A stretch of DNA of 64,000 bases, taken from NCBI GenBank assembly GCA_944327225.1, contig CALVGZ010000005.1:29071-93070 (forward strand), given 5' to 3'. Below, piece after piece: positions 20,104-28,549 of the stretch. Origin of the DNA: Candidatus Gastranaerophilales bacterium. GTDB lineage: Bacteria; Cyanobacteriota; Vampirovibrionia; Gastranaerophilales; Gastranaerophilaceae. The notes below the pieces were generated by a model, which searched no databases, was not told the origin of the DNA, and saw only the letters and a program-made list of their open reading frames with translations. A program made the position numbers and the translations under genes. Each line of letters starts with the position of its first letter. Positions within the stretch are counted from its first letter, which is position 1.

Positions 20104-20615
20104 TTGAAATGGAAAATTTAAAAGCCAAAATTGAGGCCGTTTTATTTATAACTTCAAAAGCAATGCAACCTGCTGAAATTGCTGAAATTTTAAATACAGA
20201 AGAAGATAAAATAACAGATGCACTTTTAGATTTGATGTTTGATTATTCATCAAGAAACGGGGCATTGGAAATAGATGATGAGGACGGATATATTATCCAA
20301 GTCAAAGCTGAACACATGGATATAGTTGAAAAACTTTGCCCTGTCGAACTAAAGCCTTCCGTATTAAAAACTTTGACGGTAATTGCCCTTAAAGAACCAA
20401 TCAGACAGACAACTTTAAAAGAATTACGTTCTAATGCTTATGAACATATTGCGGAATTGTTGGAACAAGGTTTAATTTCAAAAACCAAAGATAAAAATGG
20501 CAGAAGTTTTAACATTCGGACAACAAAAAAATTTCAGGAGTATTTTAAATTAAAAGGTGATATAAAAGCACTTGTTAAGAAGTTAGACGCAACAGAAGAT
20601 CTTAAAAATCTATAA
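20100..20615 (+). CDS. scpB: Segregation and condensation protein ScpB
   Basis: ScpB is the winged-helix partner that binds ScpA in the Smc complex. The 171-residue protein has KIEAVLFITSKAMQPAEIAEIL at the N terminus and LKTLTVIALKEPIRQTTLKELR in the second winged helix, matching the family. An alternative in-frame ATG at 20109 is possible; 20100 is preferred for its GAGG site at a usable distance and for the ATGA overlap with scpA. Confidence 0.93.
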   Translation: MIEMENLKAKIEAVLFITSKAMQPAEIAEILNTEEDKITDALLDLMFDYSSRNGALEIDDEDGYIIQVKAEHMDIVEKLCPVELKPSVLKTLTVIALKEPIRQTTLKELRSNAYEHIAELLEQGLISKTKDKNGRSFNIRTTKKFQEYFKLKGDIKALVKKLDATEDLKNL

Positions 20616-20616
20616 A

Positions 20617-21954
20617 ATGTCAAAAATTACTCCCATAAAATTTAATAAAAAATATACACCGGTTAATTTTAAATTAAATGGCGTTTCTTGTCCTGTTTTT
20701 AAAACATTTAAGGATTTTAAAGCTTCGATTTCTTCGGATTTAATTCAATTTCAAGAAATTAATTTTTCTCCTTTAATTCAAAGAAAAATAGCACGAAAAA
20801 ATCAAAATCCGGAAGATTTTTTTGAAGAAATTTCAAGTAAAATTTTTGCCGATAATAAAAATTTAAATGATTTAAAAAAATTATTACTTGAAGGTTATAT
20901 TTCCCTTTCAACATCTTGTTATAATGGTTTATTAAATTCGGGTAAATTAAATAGTGCTGTCGGTATAAAATTGGATAAAAATAAAAATACTACAAGACAT
21001 TTGGCACTATTGGAACAATATATAAGAGATGGTGTAGGCACAGGAATTAATTTTACGGAATTTGATAATCCAACGGAAAAAATAAAAGATATCAATTCAT
21101 ATTTTTTATTTAGGCAAAAGGAAAATGATCTGACCAGACCTCCTGCCGGAATTGCACTTTTAAGTATAAATCACCCTAAAATCTTGGATTTTATAACTTT
21201 AAAAAATGGTGCAAATTTTGATGAGTGGTGTTTTGATTTATCGGTTATTATTCCTGATGATTTTTTGAAAAAAGTTGATAATGATGAATATATAAGTTTA
21301 TTAAACGGTAAAAAGATAAAAGCAAAAGAGATTTATTCTACGTTATTAAATTCAATGTTAAAAAAAGGAGAGCCGGGGATAATTTTTTCAAATGATGAAA
21401 ATTATATTTGTGATTGTTGTGCAGCTGTACCGCTAAAACCTGAAGAAGGTTTAACATTGGCTCATATTAATCTTTCTAAATTTTATGATAATAAAAAGAA
21501 AATATTAAATTACGAAAAATTATCTCAAGTTGCTGATTTATTGTCTAAGGCTTTATCAAAATTGGATCAAAACGGGTATATAGGGATATTGGGTTATCAA
21601 AATTTGCTGGATAAAATGAATATAGAATATGGAAGCAAAGATGCAATAGAAGTTCTTGAAAGTATGCTTAAAAGGATAAAAAAACAAGTTTCTTTATATA
21701 ATCTTAAAATGGCAATTTCACCCACCGGTACAATTTCAAGAATATTAAAAGTAGCTCCTTCAATTGAGCCTAAAAAAAGTGGAAATTATGAAACTGAGCT
21801 TGAAACTCTTAAAGTCGCACAAAGATATGTGGATGGAAATATATCAAAAACTGTTTTACTTAATCCAAATGCAACAACAGACGATATTGACATGATTATA
21901 AGAAAATCTTTTGAATATAAAATTAAAGGAATTACTGTTTTTAAACCACAATAA
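20617..21954 (+). CDS. Degenerate class II ribonucleotide reductase-like protein
   Basis: This 445-residue protein follows the vitamin B12-dependent RNR (NrdJ) catalytic fold in order: LLNSG with SAVGIKL, DGVGTGINF, INHPKILDFITLK, a divergent active-site loop, SPTGTISR (368-374), ISKTVLLNPNAT and the terminal KGITVF, where it stops. The thiyl-radical Cys is kept (Cys268), but the NPCGE loop reads DCCAA, losing the Asn and Glu partners. Both redox cysteines are absent: SAC is SAV, and CNLGSINL is LTLAHINL. The C-terminal Cys tail is missing. It begins one base after scpB, in the smc operon. A normal reductase role is unlikely; function unknown. Confidence 0.75.
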   Translation: MSKITPIKFNKKYTPVNFKLNGVSCPVFKTFKDFKASISSDLIQFQEINFSPLIQRKIARKNQNPEDFFEEISSKIFADNKNLNDLKKLLLEGYISLSTSCYNGLLNSGKLNSAVGIKLDKNKNTTRHLALLEQYIRDGVGTGINFTEFDNPTEKIKDINSYFLFRQKENDLTRPPAGIALLSINHPKILDFITLKNGANFDEWCFDLSVIIPDDFLKKVDNDEYISLLNGKKIKAKEIYSTLLNSMLKKGEPGIIFSNDENYICDCCAAVPLKPEEGLTLAHINLSKFYDNKKKILNYEKLSQVADLLSKALSKLDQNGYIGILGYQNLLDKMNIEYGSKDAIEVLESMLKRIKKQVSLYNLKMAISPTGTISRILKVAPSIEPKKSGNYETELETLKVAQRYVDGNISKTVLLNPNATTDDIDMIIRKSFEYKIKGITVFKPQ

Positions 21955-23080
21955 ATTTTTTCATATTTAATTTTAAAAGATTTTTAATTTCATCTATTGA
22001 ATTTGTTTTTGCAAAAATAATTGCAAAAACAGGATTTTTGTTAGGATTAATTTTTCTTATTTCAAGAGGATTTTTAATATTTTTTAAATAATTTTCATAA
22101 TCTATATTTTTTATTTTTTCTTTTTGAATATCTGACGGAATATCGGCCATTGTAAAATAATAATAGCTATTTTCAACATTTGATAAAATTTTAGACCAGT
22201 CAGGTTTTAATTTTTTAAAGTAGTATTCATAAACATTAATTCCCCAGGCAAAATATGCAATGTCGGTTATGCACCATCCGCAAAATCTTAAGGGATTTAT
22301 TTCAATTGGTATGATTGTATTTTCGTTTGCTCTGAGTTCTATGTGAAATGGAAAATTTTTAAAATTACAACATTTTCCGATATTATCCAGTATTTTTTTG
22401 AATTTATTCAAATTATTTTTAATAATTTCTGGTGACGTATAATAAACTCTGTCTGATACATCATTATCATCAAAAAACGGATGTTTAAATATATTTAATA
22501 TTACAGCTTCTCCATTTTCATCAAAATAAGCATCCAGAGCAAATTCATCCCCTTCAATCATTTCTTCGATTATGAATTCGTCAAAATTAACTACATCACA
22601 AGGAAAAACCCCTTTGTGTTTTTCAATTTCTTGTTTTAATTTCGATATGGTATTTTCCCATTCTGTTTGATTTTTAATAGGATATACACCAAAACTTAAA
22701 AACCCGACGGATGGTTTTAAAATAATTGGAAATTTAAGTTTATTCGAATTAATTGATTCGATTTCAGATAATAATACTTTTTTAAAATAAAAATGGGGGT
22801 ATATTTGCTTTATGGATTCTCTGAAGCGAACTTTGTTTTTGCATATTTTAATATAAGCAGAAATTTCTTCCGAGCCAAAATTTTTAAGTATCCAATCAAT
22901 TGAATTTTCTGAATTTGAATAGAATAATTCATTTTTTAACTCAACTGCCTTATTTTCTTCTATTAGAAAATTATCAGGTAAAATACTTTTTGATAAATTC
23001 GTTTTTAACACAGAAAAATTATTATTTTTGATTGTGTCTGTTAAAAAATCCGATATGTAGGGCTTTTCTAAAATAATCAT
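21941..23080 (-). CDS. ATP-grasp family protein
   Basis: A 379-residue protein with an ATP-grasp fold, likely ligating a carboxylate to an amine or similar group with ATP. Visible blocks: FPIILKPSVGFLSFGVY (ATP-binding Lys and loop), FIIEEMIEGDEFALDAYFDE (central strand pair) and FHIELRANENTIIPIEINPLRF (metal-binding Glu/Asn). The ~110 N-terminal residues fit a pre-ATP-grasp domain. Its 3' end overlaps the convergent RNR-like gene by 14 bases. Its AGGA ribosome site is buried in a 14-bp hairpin. Substrate unknown; carboxylate-amine ligase-type is the closest general description. Confidence 0.78.
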   Translation of the reverse strand: MIILEKPYISDFLTDTIKNNNFSVLKTNLSKSILPDNFLIEENKAVELKNELFYSNSENSIDWILKNFGSEEISAYIKICKNKVRFRESIKQIYPHFYFKKVLLSEIESINSNKLKFPIILKPSVGFLSFGVYPIKNQTEWENTISKLKQEIEKHKGVFPCDVVNFDEFIIEEMIEGDEFALDAYFDENGEAVILNIFKHPFFDDNDVSDRVYYTSPEIIKNNLNKFKKILDNIGKCCNFKNFPFHIELRANENTIIPIEINPLRFCGWCITDIAYFAWGINVYEYYFKKLKPDWSKILSNVENSYYYFTMADIPSDIQKEKIKNIDYENYLKNIKNPLEIRKINPNKNPVFAIIFAKTNSIDEIKNLLKLNMKKFIVV

Positions 23081-23082
23081 AT

Positions 23083-23119
23083 ATAAAATCCTGATACAAA
23101 CTCTATATCAGGATTTTAT
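23083..23119 (-). promoter_or_regulatory. Hairpin over the ribosome binding site of the ATP-grasp gene
   Basis: A perfect 14-bp inverted repeat (23083-23096 with 23106-23119, nine-base loop) lies between two minus-strand genes. It starts 11 bases after the upstream stop. On the minus strand its 3' arm contains AGGA at the right distance from the ATP-grasp ATG (23080), so folding would hide the site. It could be a terminator, a translational switch, or both. Confidence 0.55.
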
Positions 23120-23129
23120 CATAAAAATA

Positions 23130-24413
23130 TTATTTTTTAATTTCAATCAAAATATCTACAATTTTTGGATCCCATTTTATGCCTGATTCTTTTTTAATTA
23201 TTTCTAGTGCTTCTGCATTTGAAAGAGCTTTTCTGTGTGCTCTGTCTTGTGTTAAGGCACAATATGCTCCGGCTAAAGCTATAATTCTGGAGCCAAGAGG
23301 AATAGAATTGCCTTTTAAACCTTCAGGGAAGCCTTTTCCATTATATCTTTCTTCCTGATAGTTTATGTATGGCACGACTTCAGACATGAAATTAATATTC
23401 ATTAATAAATCAACCCCGACATTAGGATGGTTTTTAAGTTCATTCCATTCCGCGTCGGTTAATTTGTCTTTTTTGGTGAACAATTCTTCGGATAAAGTAA
23501 TTTTTCCGATATTTTGTAATAATCCTGCGTAATATATTAAATCTGTTGTTTTTTCATTTAAACCCATGTGTTCGCAAATTTCTCTTGATAAATTTGCACA
23601 TTCATTTGAGTGTGAGCGTTTGTATTGACCTTTTAAATCAACAGCATAAGCCAGTTTTTCAACGAATGTTTGCTGCTGATCACCTAAATCACCAATGATA
23701 GCCGTTAGTTGTGCTCTCAGGTTTTGTAATTCCAATGTTGAAACACTGTCGAGTGCAACTAAACGTTTAACTTCATCAATCAGTTTTTGTAATCCCATTG
23801 ATGTTACAAATAAACCTGCCATATTTTGAATTAAATCAGCATATTCAAATTCTAAAGGTCGTTCGATTTTTCTTATAATTTCAATTACGCCGATACATTC
23901 AAAATTGTTTTTCATAGGAAAAATTGAAAATTGCATTTCATCTTTTTCAAAACAAAATTCTTCCTCTTTTTCCATAACTTTTTTAATGTAGTCGGTTATA
24001 TTTTCATTTGAAAGTTCTTCATCAGACGAACCTGCGTGACGAAGCGGCTCACCTTTTTTTGCAAGAAAAATATTGCATTCAACCAAATTAAGCATTAATT
24101 TGATAGTTTTTGCAATAGAATTATATATTACAAAATCCTCATTATTTTCAAAGCCTAATAAACTTAATGTATTATCTATTGAATAAATAGAAATAAGTTC
24201 ATTTAATTGAGCTTTTAAACTTTCTTTTTTATCTTTTTCTTTTACTTTTTTAGAAATTTTTTCAACAAGTTCAGGATTAATTAATTGTTCTGTTACAAAA
24301 TCTCCTAAATTCAGGGCAAAAATTTCTTCTAACGGGTCATCTTCAAGAAGATTTATATTTCTTGTGTAAACTGAAGCATTTTCTGTAGCCTTCATTTTTT
24401 TTGTTTTACTCAT
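23130..24413 (-). CDS. GAF-like plus degenerate HD-GYP domain protein
   Basis: A 427-residue cytoplasmic protein: an N-terminal charged region, a GAF-like segment (about 90-200, ending IGVIEIIRK), a short coiled linker and a C-terminal HD-GYP-like domain (about 255-415). In the latter, LLHDIGK is LLQNIGK (Gln300-Asn301), HHERWDGxGYP is YQEERYNGKGFP, and VADxFDAL is LAGAYCAL, so most metal ligands are lost; KNHPNVG is kept. Cyclic-di-GMP hydrolysis is therefore unlikely; a binding or scaffold role is inferred. The ATG at 24413 has CAGGA upstream; a TTG at 24422 does not. Confidence 0.75.
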   Translation of the reverse strand: MSKTKKMKATENASVYTRNINLLEDDPLEEIFALNLGDFVTEQLINPELVEKISKKVKEKDKKESLKAQLNELISIYSIDNTLSLLGFENNEDFVIYNSIAKTIKLMLNLVECNIFLAKKGEPLRHAGSSDEELSNENITDYIKKVMEKEEEFCFEKDEMQFSIFPMKNNFECIGVIEIIRKIERPLEFEYADLIQNMAGLFVTSMGLQKLIDEVKRLVALDSVSTLELQNLRAQLTAIIGDLGDQQQTFVEKLAYAVDLKGQYKRSHSNECANLSREICEHMGLNEKTTDLIYYAGLLQNIGKITLSEELFTKKDKLTDAEWNELKNHPNVGVDLLMNINFMSEVVPYINYQEERYNGKGFPEGLKGNSIPLGSRIIALAGAYCALTQDRAHRKALSNAEALEIIKKESGIKWDPKIVDILIEIKK

Positions 24414-24530
24414 AAATACCAATCCTGTGCCGCTTACATTTTTATAAACGACATTTTTTTTTAAAACTGAAGTATTTTTTAAAAAAATTATACATTAGTT
24501 AATATATTTTTATACTTTCGTTATAGATGA

Positions 24531-24536
24531 TAAAAT
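24531..24536 (+). promoter_or_regulatory. -10 element placing the transcript start at the metX ATG
   Basis: TAAAAT lies exactly six bases before the metX ATG and there is no ribosome binding site between them, so transcription would start at or next to the start codon. A clear -35 box is not seen. Confidence 0.4.
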
Positions 24537-24542
24537 AATACA

Positions 24543-25637
24543 ATGGAAATTGAGAATTATACGGAAACAAAAATTTATAAATTAAATGAACCTACCGTAC
24601 TAAAATGTGGTAAGGTTCTTGATAATATAGAAATTGCATACCAAACATACGGCAAATTAAGTGAAAATAAAGATAATGCAATATTAGTTTTGCATGCTTT
24701 AACCGGAAGTGCCCATGCTGCTTTTTTGAATAAAAAAACAAACAAAAAAGGCTGGTGGGACGATATGATAGGTCCAAATAAGGCTTTTGACACTAATAAA
24801 TTTTTTATAATTTCATCCAATGTTTTAGGGGGCTGTTACGGTACAACAGGCCCAAAATCCATTAATCCCTCAACAAATACGCCTTATGCTCTCGATTTTC
24901 CGGTTGTTACTATTGAGGATATGGTAAAAGTTCAAAAAAAATTGGTGGATTATTTCGGAATTAAAAAAATAATTGTTGCAGGTGGTTCAATGGGTGGCAT
25001 GCAGGCACTTGAATGGTCGATTGCATATCCTGAATACGTTAAATCAACTATTTTAATTGCAACTGCTGCAAGATTAAATGCTCAATCAATTGCATTTAAT
25101 GCTGTTGCAAGAAATGCAATTTTAACCGATAAGAATTTTAATAACGGAAATTATTATAATAAAGAATTGCCCGCTTCCGGTCTTGCAATTGCAAGAATGA
25201 TAGGCCATATTACTTATTTATGTGAAGAAGCGATGTATAAGAAATTTGGCAGAGAATTCAAAGATACCCCAAGTTTTGATTTTGGTATTGATTTTCAGGT
25301 TGAAAGTTATTTGGAACATCAAGGAAAAATTTTTGTAGATAGGTTTGATGCAAATAGTTATTTATATATTACCAAAGCCCTTGATTATTATGATCCGATT
25401 AAATCATACGGAAGTCTTGAAAATGCACTGAAAAATAGTCAGTCAAATTTTTTAGTAATTTCTTTTTCAACGGATTGGTTATTTACAACCGAGCAAGCTA
25501 AACAGATTGTAAGTACGCTAATTAAATTAAATAAAAATGTATCTTTTGTTGAGCTTGAAAGTAAATGCGGACATGACGCTTTTTTATTGGAGTTTGAACA
25601 ACAAACAAAAATAATTAAAAGTTTTTTAGGAGAATAG
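24543..25637 (+). CDS. metX: Homoserine O-acetyltransferase MetX
   Basis: MetX acylates homoserine, usually from acetyl-CoA, for methionine synthesis. The 364-residue alpha/beta hydrolase has its nucleophile Ser149 in GGSMGGMQ, Asp311 in FSTDWLF and His344 in CGHDAF; ALTGSAH and SNVLGGCYGTTGP form the oxyanion and substrate regions. It is followed directly by metW, the usual partner needed for activity in many bacteria. Acetyl versus succinyl donor use cannot be settled by eye. No ribosome binding site is visible before the ATG. Confidence 0.93.
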   Translation: MEIENYTETKIYKLNEPTVLKCGKVLDNIEIAYQTYGKLSENKDNAILVLHALTGSAHAAFLNKKTNKKGWWDDMIGPNKAFDTNKFFIISSNVLGGCYGTTGPKSINPSTNTPYALDFPVVTIEDMVKVQKKLVDYFGIKKIIVAGGSMGGMQALEWSIAYPEYVKSTILIATAARLNAQSIAFNAVARNAILTDKNFNNGNYYNKELPASGLAIARMIGHITYLCEEAMYKKFGREFKDTPSFDFGIDFQVESYLEHQGKIFVDRFDANSYLYITKALDYYDPIKSYGSLENALKNSQSNFLVISFSTDWLFTTEQAKQIVSTLIKLNKNVSFVELESKCGHDAFLLEFEQQTKIIKSFLGE

Positions 25638-26246
25638 ATGACAACTAAAGAATTTAATTTAAATTATAAAATTGTTTGCAGTTTAATTGCCGCAAATTCA
25701 CGGGTTTTAGATCTCGGATGCGGGGATGGCAGATTGCTAAAAATTTTGAAAAATGAGAAAAATGTGGGTGGTTTGGGAGTTGAAATAAATCAAGATTGTG
25801 TATTAAGAGCCTTGCAAAAAGGATTGAATGTCGTTCAAGGTGATTTAGATAAAGGACTTCAGGAATTTCAAGACAATAGTTTTGATTTTGCGATTTTAAA
25901 TCAAACTCTTCAATCGACAAAAAATCCGGAGTTTGTGATATATGAAATGTTGAGGGTTGCAAAAAAGTGTATTGTATCTTTTCCTAATTTTGCTTATTGG
26001 AAAGTCAGATTTTATTTGTTTTTTAGAGGAAAAATGCCAAAATCAAAAGTTCTTCCTTATGAGTGGTATGATACTCCCAATGTTCATTTACTTACTATAA
26101 GTGACTTTTTTGAATTTTGCAAAAAAAGAAATATTAATATTGAAAAGTCTGTATATTTGACTAAAAGAAAGTCTAGAAGCGGTTTTTTAATCAAAAATAT
26201 AGCAAATTTTTTTACTGAAGAAGTTATTTTCGTTATATCAAGATAG
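25638..26246 (+). CDS. metW: Methionine biosynthesis protein MetW
   Basis: MetW is a methyltransferase-fold protein that works with MetX in homoserine acylation. The 202-residue sequence shows the SAM-type loop VLDLGCGDGRLLK, GVEINQDCVLRALQKGLNVVQGDLD and the MetW-typical FAILNQTLQ and EMLRVAKKCIVSFPNFAYWKVR. Its ATG follows the metX stop immediately, with GGAGA upstream as ribosome site inside metX. Length and motifs are typical. Confidence 0.92.
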   Translation: MTTKEFNLNYKIVCSLIAANSRVLDLGCGDGRLLKILKNEKNVGGLGVEINQDCVLRALQKGLNVVQGDLDKGLQEFQDNSFDFAILNQTLQSTKNPEFVIYEMLRVAKKCIVSFPNFAYWKVRFYLFFRGKMPKSKVLPYEWYDTPNVHLLTISDFFEFCKKRNINIEKSVYLTKRKSRSGFLIKNIANFFTEEVIFVISR

Positions 26247-26312
26247 TGAAAGTTTAAATATATAAATGAATTTTATATATAATATATAAATATGATTTAT
26301 TTTTTTTAATTT

Positions 26313-26340
26313 TTGTAGTAAAATTAATTTAATTTATAAC
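26313..26340 (+). promoter_or_regulatory. Promoter for the orphan histidine kinase, leaderless spacing
   Basis: TTGTAG (26313-26318), 16 bases, then TATAAC (26335-26340). The ATG at 26347 begins seven bases after the -10 box and no ribosome site is present, so the mRNA probably starts at the ATG. The preceding ~60 bases are almost pure A/T. Confidence 0.45.
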
Positions 26341-26346
26341 GCATTT

Positions 26347-27045
26347 ATGAAAAATATAATGAAAATTCAGAATCAAAAAGATGATTTTTTAGCAAAAATT
26401 ATTCATGATTTAAAAACTCCTACAATTGCACAAATCAAAGCACTTGAGTGTTTTTTGACTACTTGTTCTGATAAGTTTAATCAAGATGAAAAAGATTTAA
26501 TAGAATTAACTTTAAATTCTTGTAATTATATGCAAAAATTAATAGAAACATTTAATTTTGTTCATAAACTTAATTATGAGGAAATTATTTTAAACTATGA
26601 AAAATTTAGTTTGATTAGTTTGATTGAAAATACTATTAATGAATTAAAAATTTTGCTTAAATATTATAATTTAAATGTTAAATTTAAATATGATGAAGAG
26701 ATTGTTGTAAATGCCGATAAACTTCAAATTAAAAGAGTTTTAGATAATCTTATTTCGAATAGTATTAATTACGCTTTCAAAAATAGCACAATTTATATAA
26801 GTGTTGAATCAAAAAAAGGTGAAACATCAATCGAAATAAAAAATAACAGCCCATATATAGAGCCAAAAGTTTTAAAAGAAATTTTCGAGAAATTTAAAAC
26901 TTATCCTTCTAATTATAATAAAGCTGGTGTGGGGCTTGGGCTATACTTATCGAAAGAAATTATACATGCCCATTTTGGCAAAATGATTGCAAAAAGTTAT
27001 CCGGATAATATAAATATTTTTGGATTTATAATTCCTGAAAAATAA
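26347..27045 (+). CDS. Soluble orphan sensor histidine kinase
   Basis: A 232-residue protein made only of a kinase core: the phosphoacceptor His in IIHDLKTPT, an N box NLISNSINYA, and a G2 box GVGLGLYLSKEI. There is no sensor domain or membrane segment, and no response regulator gene beside it. The G1 box, normally DxGxGI, reads NNSPYI, so ATP binding may be altered. It probably acts in the cytoplasm with a partner encoded elsewhere; the REC-STAS gene about 16 kb away is one candidate, but that link is a guess. Confidence 0.8.
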   Translation: MKNIMKIQNQKDDFLAKIIHDLKTPTIAQIKALECFLTTCSDKFNQDEKDLIELTLNSCNYMQKLIETFNFVHKLNYEEIILNYEKFSLISLIENTINELKILLKYYNLNVKFKYDEEIVVNADKLQIKRVLDNLISNSINYAFKNSTIYISVESKKGETSIEIKNNSPYIEPKVLKEIFEKFKTYPSNYNKAGVGLGLYLSKEIIHAHFGKMIAKSYPDNINIFGFIIPEK

Positions 27046-27074
27046 AAAAAATGCAAGCAAATCATGCTTGCATT
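27044..27074 (-). terminator. Intrinsic terminator of the MGLSASQGR-type gene
   Basis: A 10-bp stem (27050-27059 with 27065-27074; TGCAAGCA core) followed on the minus strand by seven T. It serves the minus-strand gene ending at 27110 and also lies just past the end of the plus-strand kinase gene. Confidence 0.8.
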
Positions 27075-27109
27075 CAAGTAATTAAACTAAGCGGAATGTG
27101 GGTTTAAGG

Positions 27110-28339
27110 TTAAGCAAATGTTTTAAAAGAACTTTCGATGTTATCATCAATCACTTTTTGTACTGATTCAACTTCTGTTGTTACTGCACTTCTTTGAGTT
27201 TCAATGTTATCAAGTTCTAATTCAAGTTTTTTATCTTGATTTTGAATTTGTGTTTGTAATCTATCATATTTTGCTTTTGCTTTGTCGTCATCTTCAGTGT
27301 AATAAGAGTCAGAAATATTTGCTGTTGTATCCCAAGATAAACTGTTCCATTTTACTTCTTTTGTTTCGGCATCCAAGCTTCCTTTTTCAAGCAAATATTT
27401 ACCGTTTCTTAAACAATCTTGAAGGTAGTTTGGACCGTCAGTTGTCCCGTTAATGTCTGTTGAACCGTATTTTAATGTATTATCAACAACATAACGTCTT
27501 AATACAACGCCGTTAGCATCAACCAAGCTGAATTTTCCATCCGAACCTTCAACTTTATTAACATTTGTTATGGTTTTAAGAGTAGATGAAGGTATAGACG
27601 ATGAATCATTAACTATTGTAGCAGTTTCTGAGCTTTCAAATTCATTTTTCTTATTTTCATCAGTAATTTCTTTACCCGTTTTATAATTGTAATAAACTTT
27701 TGAACCATCACCTTTTACTATTTCAACCATTTGGTGTTCGGTATCAATATTTAAATTTTTTGTGACTATATCTTTTGAAGATTCCAAAAAAGTTCCAAGA
27801 GCTGTTTGTGTGCTACCGTCTTTAGGAACAACGATATAGTTGTCGCCGGTATTTTCTTTCTGTCCGTCCGAAGATTTTGAACCTACTCTGTACACACCAT
27901 CATCATCTTGAGTAGTTGGTACATTTGAAATTTTTGAAATTGTACCCGGTATTTCATCTTCACTCGAAACTACAATTGCACCGTAAGCGTCAACTAATCT
28001 GTATGCAGTTGTGCTTGCATATTCTTGATTTGCAGTTCTGTCATAAGCCTGTATACCGCTATCATCAGAAGAAAACTGATTTAACGTGCCGCTAATTAAA
28101 GTTGCATAAGTTAAATTTGCAGTTCTGTTAACTGTATCATTGTCTGAATTTGTAGCTGCAAGTGCTAATGAAATTTTCATTTGCCTGTTTGAAGTTGCAT
28201 CTTCATACTCAACTGCAATTTCTTCAAGTTGTTGAGCTAAAACCAATCTTTTTTGTGAAATTTGTTGTGCCCTGTATTCAAGGTCACTCTTTCTGGCAGT
28301 TAATAATAACATTCTGCCTTGACTTGCTGATAATCCCAT
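27110..28339 (-). CDS. Uncharacterised protein with conserved coiled-coil ends (MGLSASQGR type)
   Basis: A 409-residue protein of a type recalled from gut Melainabacteria and some other gut bacteria, with no known function. The first ~60 residues (MGLSASQGRMLLLTARKSD, then coiled coil) and last ~60 residues (IQNQDKKLELELDNIETQR through SSFKTFA) are helical. Between them lies a Ser/Thr/Asn/Asp-rich, low-complexity, probably beta-rich centre. There is no signal peptide. This plan recalls self-assembling flagellin, hook or secretion-needle proteins, whose helical ends pack together, but that is an inference. AAAGGTGG precedes the ATG and a strong terminator follows, so it is a single-gene unit. 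Confidence 0.65.
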   Translation of the reverse strand: MGLSASQGRMLLLTARKSDLEYRAQQISQKRLVLAQQLEEIAVEYEDATSNRQMKISLALAATNSDNDTVNRTANLTYATLISGTLNQFSSDDSGIQAYDRTANQEYASTTAYRLVDAYGAIVVSSEDEIPGTISKISNVPTTQDDDGVYRVGSKSSDGQKENTGDNYIVVPKDGSTQTALGTFLESSKDIVTKNLNIDTEHQMVEIVKGDGSKVYYNYKTGKEITDENKKNEFESSETATIVNDSSSIPSSTLKTITNVNKVEGSDGKFSLVDANGVVLRRYVVDNTLKYGSTDINGTTDGPNYLQDCLRNGKYLLEKGSLDAETKEVKWNSLSWDTTANISDSYYTEDDDKAKAKYDRLQTQIQNQDKKLELELDNIETQRSAVTTEVESVQKVIDDNIESSFKTFA

Positions 28340-28492
28340 TTTTTACCACCTTTACTATTTAATTACTTGTAGCAGATTTTCGACATCAAAAATAAGATGT
28401 TCTTTTATCCACTTAATTAGTTCCCAAAAAAAAATATTGATAACAAAATGGAATTTTTCTATTTACAAAACTTTACAAATATTTATTATAAA

Positions 28493-28524
28493 CAAAGCTC
28501 TTTCCGTATTTGGAAAGAGCTTTG
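28493..28524 (-). terminator. Intrinsic terminator of rplI
   Basis: A 13-bp perfect stem (28493-28505 with 28512-28524; six-base loop) follows the minus-strand rplI stop, with a TTTATAAT stretch after it. Confidence 0.75.
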
Positions 28525-28549
28525 ATAATTTTACATATTTTATATATTT

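Noticed and set aside
26250..26310. AT-only repeat (several copies of an ATATATAAAT-like unit) before the kinase gene
   Set aside because: Low-complexity A/T sequence expected in this genome; copies are imperfect and no other feature depends on them.
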